NCBI GenBank assembly: GCA_022705125.1
Contig: JAKJFB010000061.1
Location: 1-11,105 of the forward strand
Reading direction: 5' to 3'
DNA length: 11,105 nucleotides
Source: Pseudomonadota bacterium
Lineage (GTDB): Bacteria > Pseudomonadota > Gammaproteobacteria > Pseudomonadales > UBA5518
In this document: piece by piece, positions 1 to 6,006 of the stretch
Layout of the letters: the number at the start of each line of letters is the position of its first letter
Numbering within the stretch: position 1 is the stretch's first letter
The notes under the pieces: model-generated
What the model was told of the DNA's origin: nothing
Databases searched by the model: none
The model's input: the letters and a program-made list of their open reading frames with translations, nothing else
Made by a program: the position numbers and the translations under genes

Positions 1-649
1 TGGCGTAAGACAGCCCGAGCTCGCGCGCGAGCGCCGCCTCGGGCAGCGCCGTCATGCCGACGAGGTCGCAGCCGTCGCGCGCGAGGCGCGCGATCTCCGC
101 CGCCGTTTCCAGCCGCGGCCCCTGGGTGCAGCCGTACACCGCCTGCGGATGCAGCGACACCCGCGCCGCGGCTGCGGCGTCGCCCAGCAACGCGCGCATG
201 GCCGCGTCGAAGGGCTCGGCGAATTCCACGTGATCCAGCGCCAGCAGCACGCCGTCGTGAAAGCTGCCCTCGCGGCCCCAGGTGTAATCGATGGCGTCGT
301 GCGGCAGCCACAACGAACCGGGAGCGGCCGCGGGCGCGATCCCGCCCACGGTGGGCGGCACGCGCCGGTTGAGCGAGCCCACCGCCGCCGTTGCGAACAC
401 CCGCCGCACTCCCAGCAGGGCAAGGGCTTTGAGGTTGGCGCGATAGTTGATGCGGTGCGGCGCGATCGCGTGCGGCTCGCCGTGACGCGCGAGGTACAGC
501 GCGGGCACGCCGCAAAACGCGCCGGCATGCACCGGCGCCGACGGCTCGCCCCACGGCGTGGCGTGCCGCACGGTCTGCGCGGTGGCGAAGCCCCGCAGTT
601 GCTCCACCGCGCTGCCACCGATGATCGCGAGCCTCGTGCCGTTCTGCAT
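1..649 (-). CDS. mtiP: S-methyl-5'-thioinosine (or methylthioadenosine) phosphorylase, C-terminus cut by window edge
   Basis: Cytosolic phosphorylase of the PNP/MTAP family. It would split methylthioinosine (or methylthioadenosine) with phosphate into base plus 5-methylthioribose-1-phosphate, in the methylthio salvage route that follows polyamine synthesis. The first 216 residues are visible; the family is usually about 245, so roughly 30 are missing beyond position 1. Seen: N-terminal glycine loop AIIGGS (residues 8-13), RHGEPH (55-60), the family block NYRANL (68-73), IDYTWGRE (120-127), the substrate-site stretch CTQGPRLET (174-182) and VGMTALPEAALARE (197-210). The last block resembles the P. 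aeruginosa MTI phosphorylase PA3004 as I remember it, which is why MTIP is preferred over MTAP; substrate choice cannot be settled by eye. The start ATG at 649 has a GGGAG about 11 bases upstream. It is divergent from the gene at 787. Confidence 0.85.
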   Translation of the reverse strand, partial: MQNGTRLAIIGGSAVEQLRGFATAQTVRHATPWGEPSAPVHAGAFCGVPALYLARHGEPHAIAPHRINYRANLKALALLGVRRVFATAAVGSLNRRVPPTVGGIAPAAAPGSLWLPHDAIDYTWGREGSFHDGVLLALDHVEFAEPFDAAMRALLGDAAAAARVSLHPQAVYGCTQGPRLETAAEIARLARDGCDLVGMTALPEAALARELGLSYA

Positions 650-725
650 TCTGCGTGCAACTCCCGTGTCCGGATCCCGTGCGAATCGCGCGCGGCACCG
701 TTTGATCCAGCGCAGCATTCGATGC

Positions 726-753
726 TGGACAGAATAACCCAAAGTGGTATGTT
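726..753 (+). promoter_or_regulatory. Candidate sigma-70 promoter for the small acidic protein gene
   Basis: TGGACA (726-731), a 16-base spacer, then TATGTT (748-753). The -35 matches consensus at five of six positions and the -10 at four of six. Transcription would start near 760, leaving a leader of about 27 bases before the ATG at 787. A perfect inverted repeat CAGCAT-TCG-ATGCTG (713-727) touches the -35. Inferred by eye only. Confidence 0.4.
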
Positions 754-786
754 GACCGCGAACGATGAGTTCCCAGGGAGCCGGTC

Positions 787-1110
787 ATGGCCACGATCAG
801 ACCAGTCGTCGGTAATTGGTACCAGGAAACCGAGCAGGGCAGCATCTTCGAAGTCGTGGCGTACGACGAGGAAGAGCAGACGGTCGAGATCCAGCACCTC
901 GACGGCGAGGTGGAGGAATACGAACTCGATACGTGGCGCGAAATGACGATCACCGGCATCGAGCCGCCGGAGGACTGGCGCAGCGGTTTCGAACTCGCGC
1001 AGGAAGATGCCGAGCTCGCCGACGAACCCATGCACCCGGAGGACTGGTCCGGCGCGCTGAACCAGATCGAGCCCGACGGCATCGGCATCGAGGACGACTG
1101 GGTCGAGTGA
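787..1110 (+). CDS. Small acidic conserved protein, DUF6763-like
   Basis: 107-residue cytosolic protein of unknown function. The N-terminal half (residues 6-55) looks like a small beta-barrel: VGNWYQE, then alternating strands such as IFEVVAYDEEE and VEIQHLDGEVEEYELDTW. This matches my recollection of the gammaproteobacterial DUF6763 family. The C-terminal half is strongly acidic (many D/E, with EPPEDW at 58-63, HPEDW at 83-87 and IEDDWVE at the end) and is probably extended or loosely folded. No signal peptide, membrane segment or catalytic motif is visible. The start is firm: AGGGAG at 775-780 lies six bases before the ATG. It is 82 bases upstream of lexA, but lexA has its own promoter in the gap, so the two are probably not a strict operon. 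In P. aeruginosa (from memory) nagZ and psrA lie between the phosphorylase gene and lexA; this gene takes that place here. Confidence 0.75.
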   Translation: MATIRPVVGNWYQETEQGSIFEVVAYDEEEQTVEIQHLDGEVEEYELDTWREMTITGIEPPEDWRSGFELAQEDAELADEPMHPEDWSGALNQIEPDGIGIEDDWVE

Positions 1111-1132
1111 TCGACGCCGTGCGGCGCCGGGC

Positions 1133-1160
1133 TTGTCCTGACGAGCAGGCTGTATATACT
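1133..1160 (+). promoter_or_regulatory. lexA sigma-70 promoter
   Basis: TTGTCC (1133-1138), a 16-base spacer, TATACT (1155-1160). The -10 lies entirely inside the LexA box at 1150-1165, so bound LexA would block RNA polymerase. This is the standard autoregulated arrangement. The predicted start near 1167 leaves a leader of about 26 bases. Confidence 0.7.
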
Positions 1161-1165
1161 TACAG
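1150..1165 (+). promoter_or_regulatory. SOS box (LexA operator)
   Basis: The 16 bases CTGTATATACTTACAG fit CTGT-N8-ACAG exactly, with the alternating AT-rich centre typical of gammaproteobacterial LexA boxes. The site overlaps the lexA -10. I see only one box here, whereas E. coli lexA has two. Confidence 0.93.
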
Positions 1166-1192
1166 CACACACGCTCGACCGAGGCGCAATCC

Positions 1193-1789
1193 ATGAGCAA
1201 TCTGACCGAACGCCAGAGCCAGGTCCTCGACCTTATCCGGCACTACATCGAAGACACCGGCTATCCGCCCACCCGCGCCGACATCGCGCGCGAGCTCGGC
1301 TTCCGTTCCGCCAATGCCGCCGAGGAGCACCTGCGCGCGCTGGCGCGCAAGGGTGCCATCGAGATGACCGCGGGCGCTTCGCGCGGCATACGCCTGAGCG
1401 GCGAGAGCGGCATCCCCGTGGTGGGCCGCGTCGCGGCGGGCAGCCCGCTGCTGGCGGCGGAGCACATCGAGCAGCACGTGCAGGTTCCGGCGCGGCTGTT
1501 CTCGCCGGCGGCGGATTATTTCCTGCGCGTCAGCGGCATGAGCATGAAAGACGCGGGCATTCTCGATGGCGACCTGCTCGCGGTGCACCGTACCGTGGAG
1601 GCACGCGAGGGCCAGATCGTGGTGGCGCGCATCGACGACGAGGTCACGGTGAAGCGCCTGCACCGCACCCGCGACCGTCACGTGGTGGAACTGCTGCCCG
1701 AGAACCCCGACTTCTCACCCATCCGCGTCGACCTGCGCGAGCACGAGTTCACGCTCGAGGGCATCAGCGTCGGCGTGCTGCGCCTGTAA
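1193..1789 (+). CDS. lexA: SOS repressor LexA (EC 3.4.21.88)
   Basis: 198-residue repressor of the SOS regulon. RecA filaments on single-stranded DNA trigger its self-cleavage and so derepress repair genes. Seen: N-terminal winged helix-turn-helix (about 1-66), with [12 protein letters not shown] opening and [13 protein letters not shown] as helix-turn-helix; cleavage site Ala82-Gly83 in RVAAGSP; catalytic Ser117 in SGMSMKD; catalytic Lys154 in VTVKRL; C-terminal S24 peptidase/dimerisation fold through residue 198. Length matches E. coli LexA (202) within a few residues, and all catalytic residues are present, so it should be functional. The ATG at 1193 has GAGG eight bases upstream (1181-1184). 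The SOS box on its promoter shows autoregulation. It is convergent with the small minus-strand gene ending at 1817. No sulA follows it, unlike P. aeruginosa (from memory). Confidence 0.97.
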   Translation: MSNLTERQSQVLDLIRHYIEDTGYPPTRADIARELGFRSANAAEEHLRALARKGAIEMTAGASRGIRLSGESGIPVVGRVAAGSPLLAAEHIEQHVQVPARLFSPAADYFLRVSGMSMKDAGILDGDLLAVHRTVEAREGQIVVARIDDEVTVKRLHRTRDRHVVELLPENPDFSPIRVDLREHEFTLEGISVGVLRL

Positions 1790-1791
1790 AC

Positions 1792-1817
1792 CGGCATTCC
1801 GTGTGGGTCGGCATTCC
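1792..1817. repeat. Short direct repeat CGGCATTCC in the convergent spacer
   Basis: The nonamer CGGCATTCC occurs at 1792-1800 and again at 1809-1817, just after the lexA stop and reaching the stop of the convergent small gene. The spacer between the two genes is only 27 bases and shows no hairpin with a T-run. The repeat may be chance or a small slippage duplication. Confidence 0.6.
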
Positions 1818-2071
1818 TAGTGAAGGATCCGCTCGCCGTCCTCGCGCGCGCCGATGAATTCGAGCTCGGCCTCGCCGCCGGCGAGATGCGCGGCCGTCTG
1901 GATACCGGCCTCGATCATTGCCCTGGCAATCTCCAGCCGCGAGTCCGAGAGGTATTCGCGCGAATCGGCGGAAAAATGGATGCGCACCAGCGGCTCGCCC
2001 TCGCCGCCGGGTCGGCGCAGCACGACTTCGCCGGAGGCGAGTTCGACGATTTCCAGAAGTGATGCCGCCAA
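1817..2071 (-). CDS. Conserved hypothetical protein, 84 residues, TTG start
   Basis: Function unknown. The sequence reads as one compact soluble domain: strands SLLEIVEL and EVVLRR, a glycine/acid turn, LVRIHFSAD, then a helix SRLEIARAMIEAGIQTAAHL and a terminal strand AELEFIG. No cysteines, signal peptide or membrane segment. Translation appears to start at TTG (2069-2071): GGAGG (2080-2084 on the minus strand) lies exactly eight bases upstream, and the frame is closed by TGA some 65 bases upstream with no ATG or GTG in between. It lies 104 bases downstream of topA on the same strand and ends 27 bases from the lexA stop. I recall a similar small unknown gene between lexA and topA in Pseudomonas (PA3009 or PA3010), not verified. 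The coherent amino acid pattern argues against a chance frame. Confidence 0.72.
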   Translation of the reverse strand: MAASLLEIVELASGEVVLRRPGGEGEPLVRIHFSADSREYLSDSRLEIARAMIEAGIQTAAHLAGGEAELEFIGAREDGERILH

Positions 2072-2078
2072 ACGGGCG

Positions 2079-2084
2079 TCCTCC
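2079..2084 (-). promoter_or_regulatory. Shine-Dalgarno supporting a TTG start
   Basis: GGAGGA on the minus strand, eight bases (after GGAGG) from TTG at 2071. It decides the start of the 84-residue protein, because no ATG or GTG is available in frame. Confidence 0.65.
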
Positions 2085-2175
2085 AGCAGGTGCCGGGTGG
2101 CGACAACCGCCAGCCCCGGATGAATTCTAGCCCGTCACGGCGCCGCGCGCCCGCAAGCGCGCAGTGCCGGGCGCA

Positions 2176-4809
2176 TCAGTCGTCCTTGCTCACCACCCAC
2201 TTGCCGTCACGCTCGTAGGCACGCCAGCCCGTGGGCTTGCCGTCGACCTCGCTCATCACGTACTGGCGGCGCATCTTGCGGCTGTAGCGGATCTGCACCG
2301 GGTTGCCCGCGTCGTCGCGCACCGGCGCATCGAGCAGGAAGGCGTACTTCGGGTCGAGTTGCTCGCGCACCGACAGCAGTTCCTCGACCAGCGGCGCGCG
2401 CGTCTCGCGGTTCTTGGGAAAGCGGCTGGCGGCCAGGAACAGGCCCGAGGCGCCGTCGCGCAACACGTAGAAGTCCTCGACCTTCTGGCACTTCAGGTGC
2501 GGCATCGGCACCGGCGGCATCTTGGGCGGCGCGGGCTGCCCGTTGCGCAGGAGCTTGCGCGTATTGCCGCAGTCGCTCGCGGTGCAGCCGAAGTACTTGC
2601 CGAAGCGCCCGGTCTTCAGCTGCATGTCCGCGCCGCACTTGTCGCAGGGGATCAGCGGGCCTTCGTAGCCCTTGAGCTTGAAACGCCCGGTCTCGATCTC
2701 GTAGCCCGGGCAATCGGGATTGTTGCCACAGACGTGCAGCTTGCGCTGCGCATCGACGAGGTAGCTGTCCATCGCGGTGCCGCAGATGCCGCAGCGATGA
2801 CGCGTGCGCAGCACCCGCGATTCGGCCTCCTCGTCCTCGTCGGCCTCGTCGTGCACGACCTCGTCGCCGTGCACCAGGTTGATGGTCTCCTTGCAGCGCT
2901 CCGCCGGCGGCAGCGAGTAGCCGGAGCAACCCAGGAACACGCCGGTGCTGCCGGTGCGGATCTGCATCGGCCGCCCGCACGCCGGGCAGGCGATGTCGGT
3001 CCCGACCGGCGTATTGCCGCGCATGCCGCCGTCGGCGGCCTTGGCGGCGTCGAGCCGCGTGGAGAAGTCGGCGTAGAAATCGTCCAGCACCTTGATCCAG
3101 TTGCGCTCGCCCGAGGCAACCTCGTCGAGGGACTCCTCCATGCTGGCGGTGAAGCCGTAGTCCATCAGGTTGGTGAACTTCTCGGCAAGGCGGTCGGTCA
3201 CGATGTCGCCGAGTTTCTCGGCGTAGAAGCGCCGGCTCTCGACGCGCGCATAGCCGCGGTCCTGGATGGTGGAGATGATCGCGGCATAGGTCGAGGGCCG
3301 GCCGATGCCGCGCTTCTCGAGCTCGCGCACCAGCGTGGCCTCGGTAAAGCGCGGCGGCGCCTTGGTGAAGTGCTGGCTGGGCACGAGCTGTTGCAGTGTC
3401 AGCTCGGCACCCACCGCCACGTCGGGCAGTTCGACGTCCTCGTCCTTGCGTTGTCCCGCGGGCAGCACGCGCAGGAAGCCGTCGAATTTGAGGATGCGCC
3501 CGCGCGCGCGCAACTCGAAATCGCCCGCGGCCACCTCGAGCGAGGTGCTGAGGTATTCGGCCGCCGGCATCTGGCAGGCAATGAACTGGCGCCAGATCAG
3601 CTCGTATACCCGCACCGCGTCGCGCTCCACGCCCTCGAGCGCATCGGGCAGCAGCGTCACGTCCGAGGGACGGATCGCCTCGTGCGCTTCCTGCGCGCCG
3701 GCCTTGCTGCTGTAGACGCCGGGTTTTTCCGGCACGTAGCGCTCGCCGTGCGTGGCGGCGATGTAGTCGCGGCAGGCCGCGACGGCCTCGGCGCTGAGGT
3801 TGGTCGAGTCGGTACGCATGTACGTGATGAAGCCGGCCTCGTAGAGGCGCTGGGCGAGCATCATGGTCTTCTTCACGCTGAACCCCAGGCGCGTGCTCAC
3901 GGCCTGCTGCAGCGTGGAGGTGATGAACGGCGCCGAGGGGCGCGTGCGCGTGGGCTTGTCCTCGCGCGCCCTGACCACGAAGCGCGCCTTCTCCAGCGCG
4001 CGCACCGCGCGCTCGGCCTCCTCGCGGTTGCCGGGGCGGAAGTTCTGCTCGCCCTCGCGGCGCACCTCGAGACGCAATGCCTCCTTCGCGGCGGTCAGCG
4101 TATCGGCGTGCAGTTCCCAGAACTCCTCGGGCACGAAGGCGCGGATCTCGCGTTCGCGCTCGACCAGCAGCTTCACCGCCACCGACTGCACGCGTCCGGC
4201 CGACAGGCCGCGCGCGACCTTCTCCCACAGCAGCGGCGAGAGCATGTAGCCGACCACGCGGTCGAGGAAGCGCCGCGCCTGCTGCGCGTTGACGCGGTCC
4301 ATGTCGACCTGCGACGGGCGCTCGAAGGCTTCCTTGATGGCGCTGCGCGTGATCTCGTTGAACACGACGCGGCGGTACTTCGCCGGGTCGCCGCCGATGG
4401 CCTCGCGCAGGTGCCACGCGATGGCCTCTCCCTCGCGGTCGAGGTCGGTCGCGAGGTAGATTTCATCGGCCGTGCTGGCGGCCTTGCGCAGATCGGCGAC
4501 CACCTTCTCCTTGCCCGGGAGGATCTCGTAACTGGCACGCCAGCCGTGCCCGGGGTCCACGCCCATGCGCTTGACCAGTTGCTCGCGCCCCTTCTTCTCG
4601 CGATGCTTCGCCTTCTCCTTTTCCGACATCTTGCGCGTCGCGGCGGCGCTGCGCGCCCGCTCCGAGGCATCGGTCATCTTTGCATTACCGCTGGTCGGCA
4701 GGTCACGGATATGGCCCACGCTCGACTTCACGATGAAGTCGCGGCCGAGATACTTGTTGATGGTCTTCGCCTTAGCCGGCGACTCCACGATGACCAGTGC
4801 CTTGCCCAT
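2176..4809 (-). CDS. topA: DNA topoisomerase I (omega protein, EC 5.6.2.1)
   Basis: 877-residue type IA topoisomerase that relaxes negative supercoils behind RNA polymerase through a 5'-phosphotyrosyl bond. Seen: N-terminal Toprim domain with [14 protein letters not shown] (Glu9) and the metal motif TDLDREGEA (Asp122, Asp124, Glu126); [10 protein letters not shown] (201-210); active site [10 protein letters not shown] with catalytic Tyr330 and Arg332; [12 protein letters not shown] (498-509). Three four-cysteine zinc ribbons follow: Cys608/611/628/639, Cys673/676/694/700 and Cys722/725/742/747. A C-terminal ribbon without zinc runs from about 775 to 877. The layout matches E. coli TopA (865 residues), including a variable charged insert at about 43-80. 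The start ATG at 4809 gives the family's usual N-terminus, [11 protein letters not shown], though the frame stays open further upstream. It has only a weak Shine-Dalgarno. Its own promoter lies at 4864-4892. Confidence 0.97.
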   Translation of the reverse strand: MGKALVIVESPAKAKTINKYLGRDFIVKSSVGHIRDLPTSGNAKMTDASERARSAAATRKMSEKEKAKHREKKGREQLVKRMGVDPGHGWRASYEILPGKEKVVADLRKAASTADEIYLATDLDREGEAIAWHLREAIGGDPAKYRRVVFNEITRSAIKEAFERPSQVDMDRVNAQQARRFLDRVVGYMLSPLLWEKVARGLSAGRVQSVAVKLLVEREREIRAFVPEEFWELHADTLTAAKEALRLEVRREGEQNFRPGNREEAERAVRALEKARFVVRAREDKPTRTRPSAPFITSTLQQAVSTRLGFSVKKTMMLAQRLYEAGFITYMRTDSTNLSAEAVAACRDYIAATHGERYVPEKPGVYSSKAGAQEAHEAIRPSDVTLLPDALEGVERDAVRVYELIWRQFIACQMPAAEYLSTSLEVAAGDFELRARGRILKFDGFLRVLPAGQRKDEDVELPDVAVGAELTLQQLVPSQHFTKAPPRFTEATLVRELEKRGIGRPSTYAAIISTIQDRGYARVESRRFYAEKLGDIVTDRLAEKFTNLMDYGFTASMEESLDEVASGERNWIKVLDDFYADFSTRLDAAKAADGGMRGNTPVGTDIACPACGRPMQIRTGSTGVFLGCSGYSLPPAERCKETINLVHGDEVVHDEADEDEEAESRVLRTRHRCGICGTAMDSYLVDAQRKLHVCGNNPDCPGYEIETGRFKLKGYEGPLIPCDKCGADMQLKTGRFGKYFGCTASDCGNTRKLLRNGQPAPPKMPPVPMPHLKCQKVEDFYVLRDGASGLFLAASRFPKNRETRAPLVEELLSVREQLDPKYAFLLDAPVRDDAGNPVQIRYSRKMRRQYVMSEVDGKPTGWRAYERDGKWVVSKDD

Positions 4810-4863
4810 GATGCTGTCGGTTTTCCAGGGTAAATAGAGAAGGGAGTAAAAAAAGAGGCGCCA

Positions 4864-4892
4864 TATATACGGGCTGCCCCCTACAGGGTCAA
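4864..4892 (-). promoter_or_regulatory. Strong sigma-70 promoter of topA
   Basis: On the minus strand: TTGACC (4892-4887), exactly 17 bases, TATATA (4869-4864). The -35 overlaps the TGA stop (4889-4891) of the upstream membrane-protein gene. A GC-rich discriminator, GGCGCC (4862-4857), follows the -10, and the early transcript contains seven consecutive T (4854-4848) in a pyrimidine-rich stretch. The expected start is near 4857, giving a leader of about 48 bases. GC-rich discriminators are associated with supercoiling-sensitive promoters, which would suit topA homeostasis; that link is inference. Confidence 0.68.
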
Positions 4893-5395
4893 GTGCGGAT
4901 GTCCCTTGCGCCGCGTGCCGCTTCCTCCTGCGCGGCACGGGCGATCACCGCCTCGCGCAGCCCGAGCAGGGCATCGCGGATGCGCTCGACATCGTCGTCG
5001 CGCCCCTTCTCGTTCCACTGCGCCGCCAGCCCCTCCCCGACGCTGCGCAGCCCCGAGACGCCCGCGGGCACGGCCGCGCAGACCTCGCCCAGGCTAGCGG
5101 CGGGAGCGGCCAGGAACTCCGCATCCTCCCAGGATCCGTCAGTGGCACGGCGAAGCAGCAGGCGCAACCCGCGCACCTGGGGCAGATCGTCCAGGCGCCA
5201 CGGCAGCACGTAGTCCACGACGGATTCGCGGCTGCGCCCGGCCTCGACGCGCACCCGCAGGCCGGCGGCCACTGCGCGCGCGCGCAGGCGCGCGAGCTGG
5301 GCCTGGCGCGGCGAAGGACGCATCGCGAGCACGGGGCCGAGCACGAACAGCGCCGCGACCCCGATCACGATCAGAAATGGCGTCATCATCGGCAT
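4889..5395 (-). CDS. Single-pass membrane-anchored protein of unknown function
   Basis: 168 residues from ATG 5395; ATGs at 5389 and 5386 are alternatives. AGGAG at 5400-5404 lies 4 bases from the first and 10 bases from the second, so either is possible. One hydrophobic N-terminal segment, [20 protein letters not shown] (about residues 5-24), is followed by a basic stretch ([16 protein letters not shown]). This pattern suggests an inner-membrane anchor with a cytosolic tail, by the positive-inside rule. The tail alternates strands and helices ([36 protein letters not shown]) and ends in a charged helix rich in Glu, Ala and Arg. No catalytic motif is recognised. It is 79 bases upstream of topA on the same strand and divergent from the universal stress gene. 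I have a vague memory of comparable unknown membrane proteins beside the corresponding stress gene in Pseudomonas, unverified. Confidence 0.72.
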   Translation of the reverse strand: MPMMTPFLIVIGVAALFVLGPVLAMRPSPRQAQLARLRARAVAAGLRVRVEAGRSRESVVDYVLPWRLDDLPQVRGLRLLLRRATDGSWEDAEFLAAPAASLGEVCAAVPAGVSGLRSVGEGLAAQWNEKGRDDDVERIRDALLGLREAVIARAAQEEAARGARDIRT

Positions 5396-5424
5396 GCGTC
5401 TCCTGCGCGCCGCGGGCGCGGCAA

Positions 5425-5454
5425 TTGCGGCGCCGGCAAATTTTGAGCTATGGT
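5425..5454 (+). promoter_or_regulatory. Possible sigma-70 promoter of the universal stress gene
   Basis: TTGCGG (5425-5430), 18 bases, TATGGT (5449-5454), in the 104-base divergent spacer and in the only AT-rich patch there (AAATTTTGAGCTATGG). It would give a leader of about 40 bases. Matches are moderate, so this is a weak call. Confidence 0.3.
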
Positions 5455-5499
5455 AGCCCAAGGCATTCCGGCAGGGTCAACATCAAGGAAACACCGCTG

Positions 5500-5943
5500 A
5501 TGAGCGCATACCGTCACATTCTCCTCGGCCTTGACCTGAGCGTCGAATCGCACCAGGTGGTGGATCGCGCCGCGGCATTGCGCAATGCCTTCGGCTCCGA
5601 GCTCAGCGTGATCCACGTGATCGAGCCGCTCAGCTTCGCCTACGGCGGCGACATCCCGATGGACTTCTCCGGCATCCAGGAGGAAATCCACAAGCAGGCG
5701 CGCACGCACATGACGCAGCTCTGCGACCCGCTGAACATCCCGGAGAAGAACCGCCATCTCGTGGTGGGCCGTCCCGAGACCGAGATCCACCACGTGGCCG
5801 AGGAGATCGGCGCCGACCTCGTCGTCGTGGGCAGCCACGGCCGCCACGGCCTCTCGCTGCTGATGGGCTCCACCGCGAACGGCGTGCTGCACGGCGCGAA
5901 GTGCGACGTGCTCGCCGTGCGGGTGAAATCGCAGGAAAAATGA
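5500..5943 (+). CDS. Universal stress protein, UspA family
   Basis: 147-residue single-domain cytosolic protein with an alpha/beta Rossmann-like fold. Family members dimerise and help survival under starvation, oxidative or respiratory stress; the specific role here is unknown. Seen: first strand YRHILLGLDLS with the conserved acidic residue Asp12; VIHVIEP (37-43); LVVGRPETEI (87-96); strand ADLVVVGSHGRHGL (105-118); and GSTANGVLHGAKCDVLAVRV (123-142). The glycine-rich loop is GSHG, eight residues, GS. The classical ATP-binding motif has nine between, so nucleotide binding is likely but unproven. The start is chosen by AAGGA (5485-5489), ten bases before ATG 5500; longer upstream readings lack support. 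It diverges from the membrane protein gene and is followed by a perfect 8-bp hairpin starting at its stop codon. Confidence 0.93.
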   Translation: MSAYRHILLGLDLSVESHQVVDRAAALRNAFGSELSVIHVIEPLSFAYGGDIPMDFSGIQEEIHKQARTHMTQLCDPLNIPEKNRHLVVGRPETEIHHVAEEIGADLVVVGSHGRHGLSLLMGSTANGVLHGAKCDVLAVRVKSQEK

Positions 5944-5960
5944 GGCAGCGGCGCTGCCTC
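5942..5960 (+). terminator. Perfect 8-bp GC-rich hairpin at the end of the universal stress gene
   Basis: GAGGCAGC (5942-5949), loop GGC, GCTGCCTC (5953-5960). The stem begins inside the TGA stop codon. No T-run follows (the next bases are GCAGCGCGAT), so it is not a canonical intrinsic terminator. It could still cause partial termination or protect the mRNA 3' end. The next gene starts 47 bases further on the same strand. Confidence 0.4.
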
Positions 5961-6006
5961 GCAGCGCGATCGTCCCCTCCCCTGGTCCGCGGCACCGGCC
6001 TGCAGC

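Noticed and set aside
52..1200. A 382-codon minus-strand open frame spanning the phosphorylase gene, the DUF6763-like gene and the start of lexA
   Set aside because: It crosses three well-supported genes in other frames, its translation is Arg/Ser/Cys-rich in the shadow manner, and it has no recognisable domain.
2130..2175. GCGCGC inverted repeat just downstream of topA as a terminator
   Set aside because: Alternating GC tracts pair with themselves easily, the loop is not well defined and no T-run follows.
2164..4833. An 889-codon open frame on the plus strand running the full length of topA, plus a 736-codon frame on the minus strand
   Set aside because: These are high-GC shadows. Their translations are His/Arg/Ala-rich without domain structure, whereas the topA frame contains every family motif. 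Long antisense frames are common when third positions are nearly all G or C.
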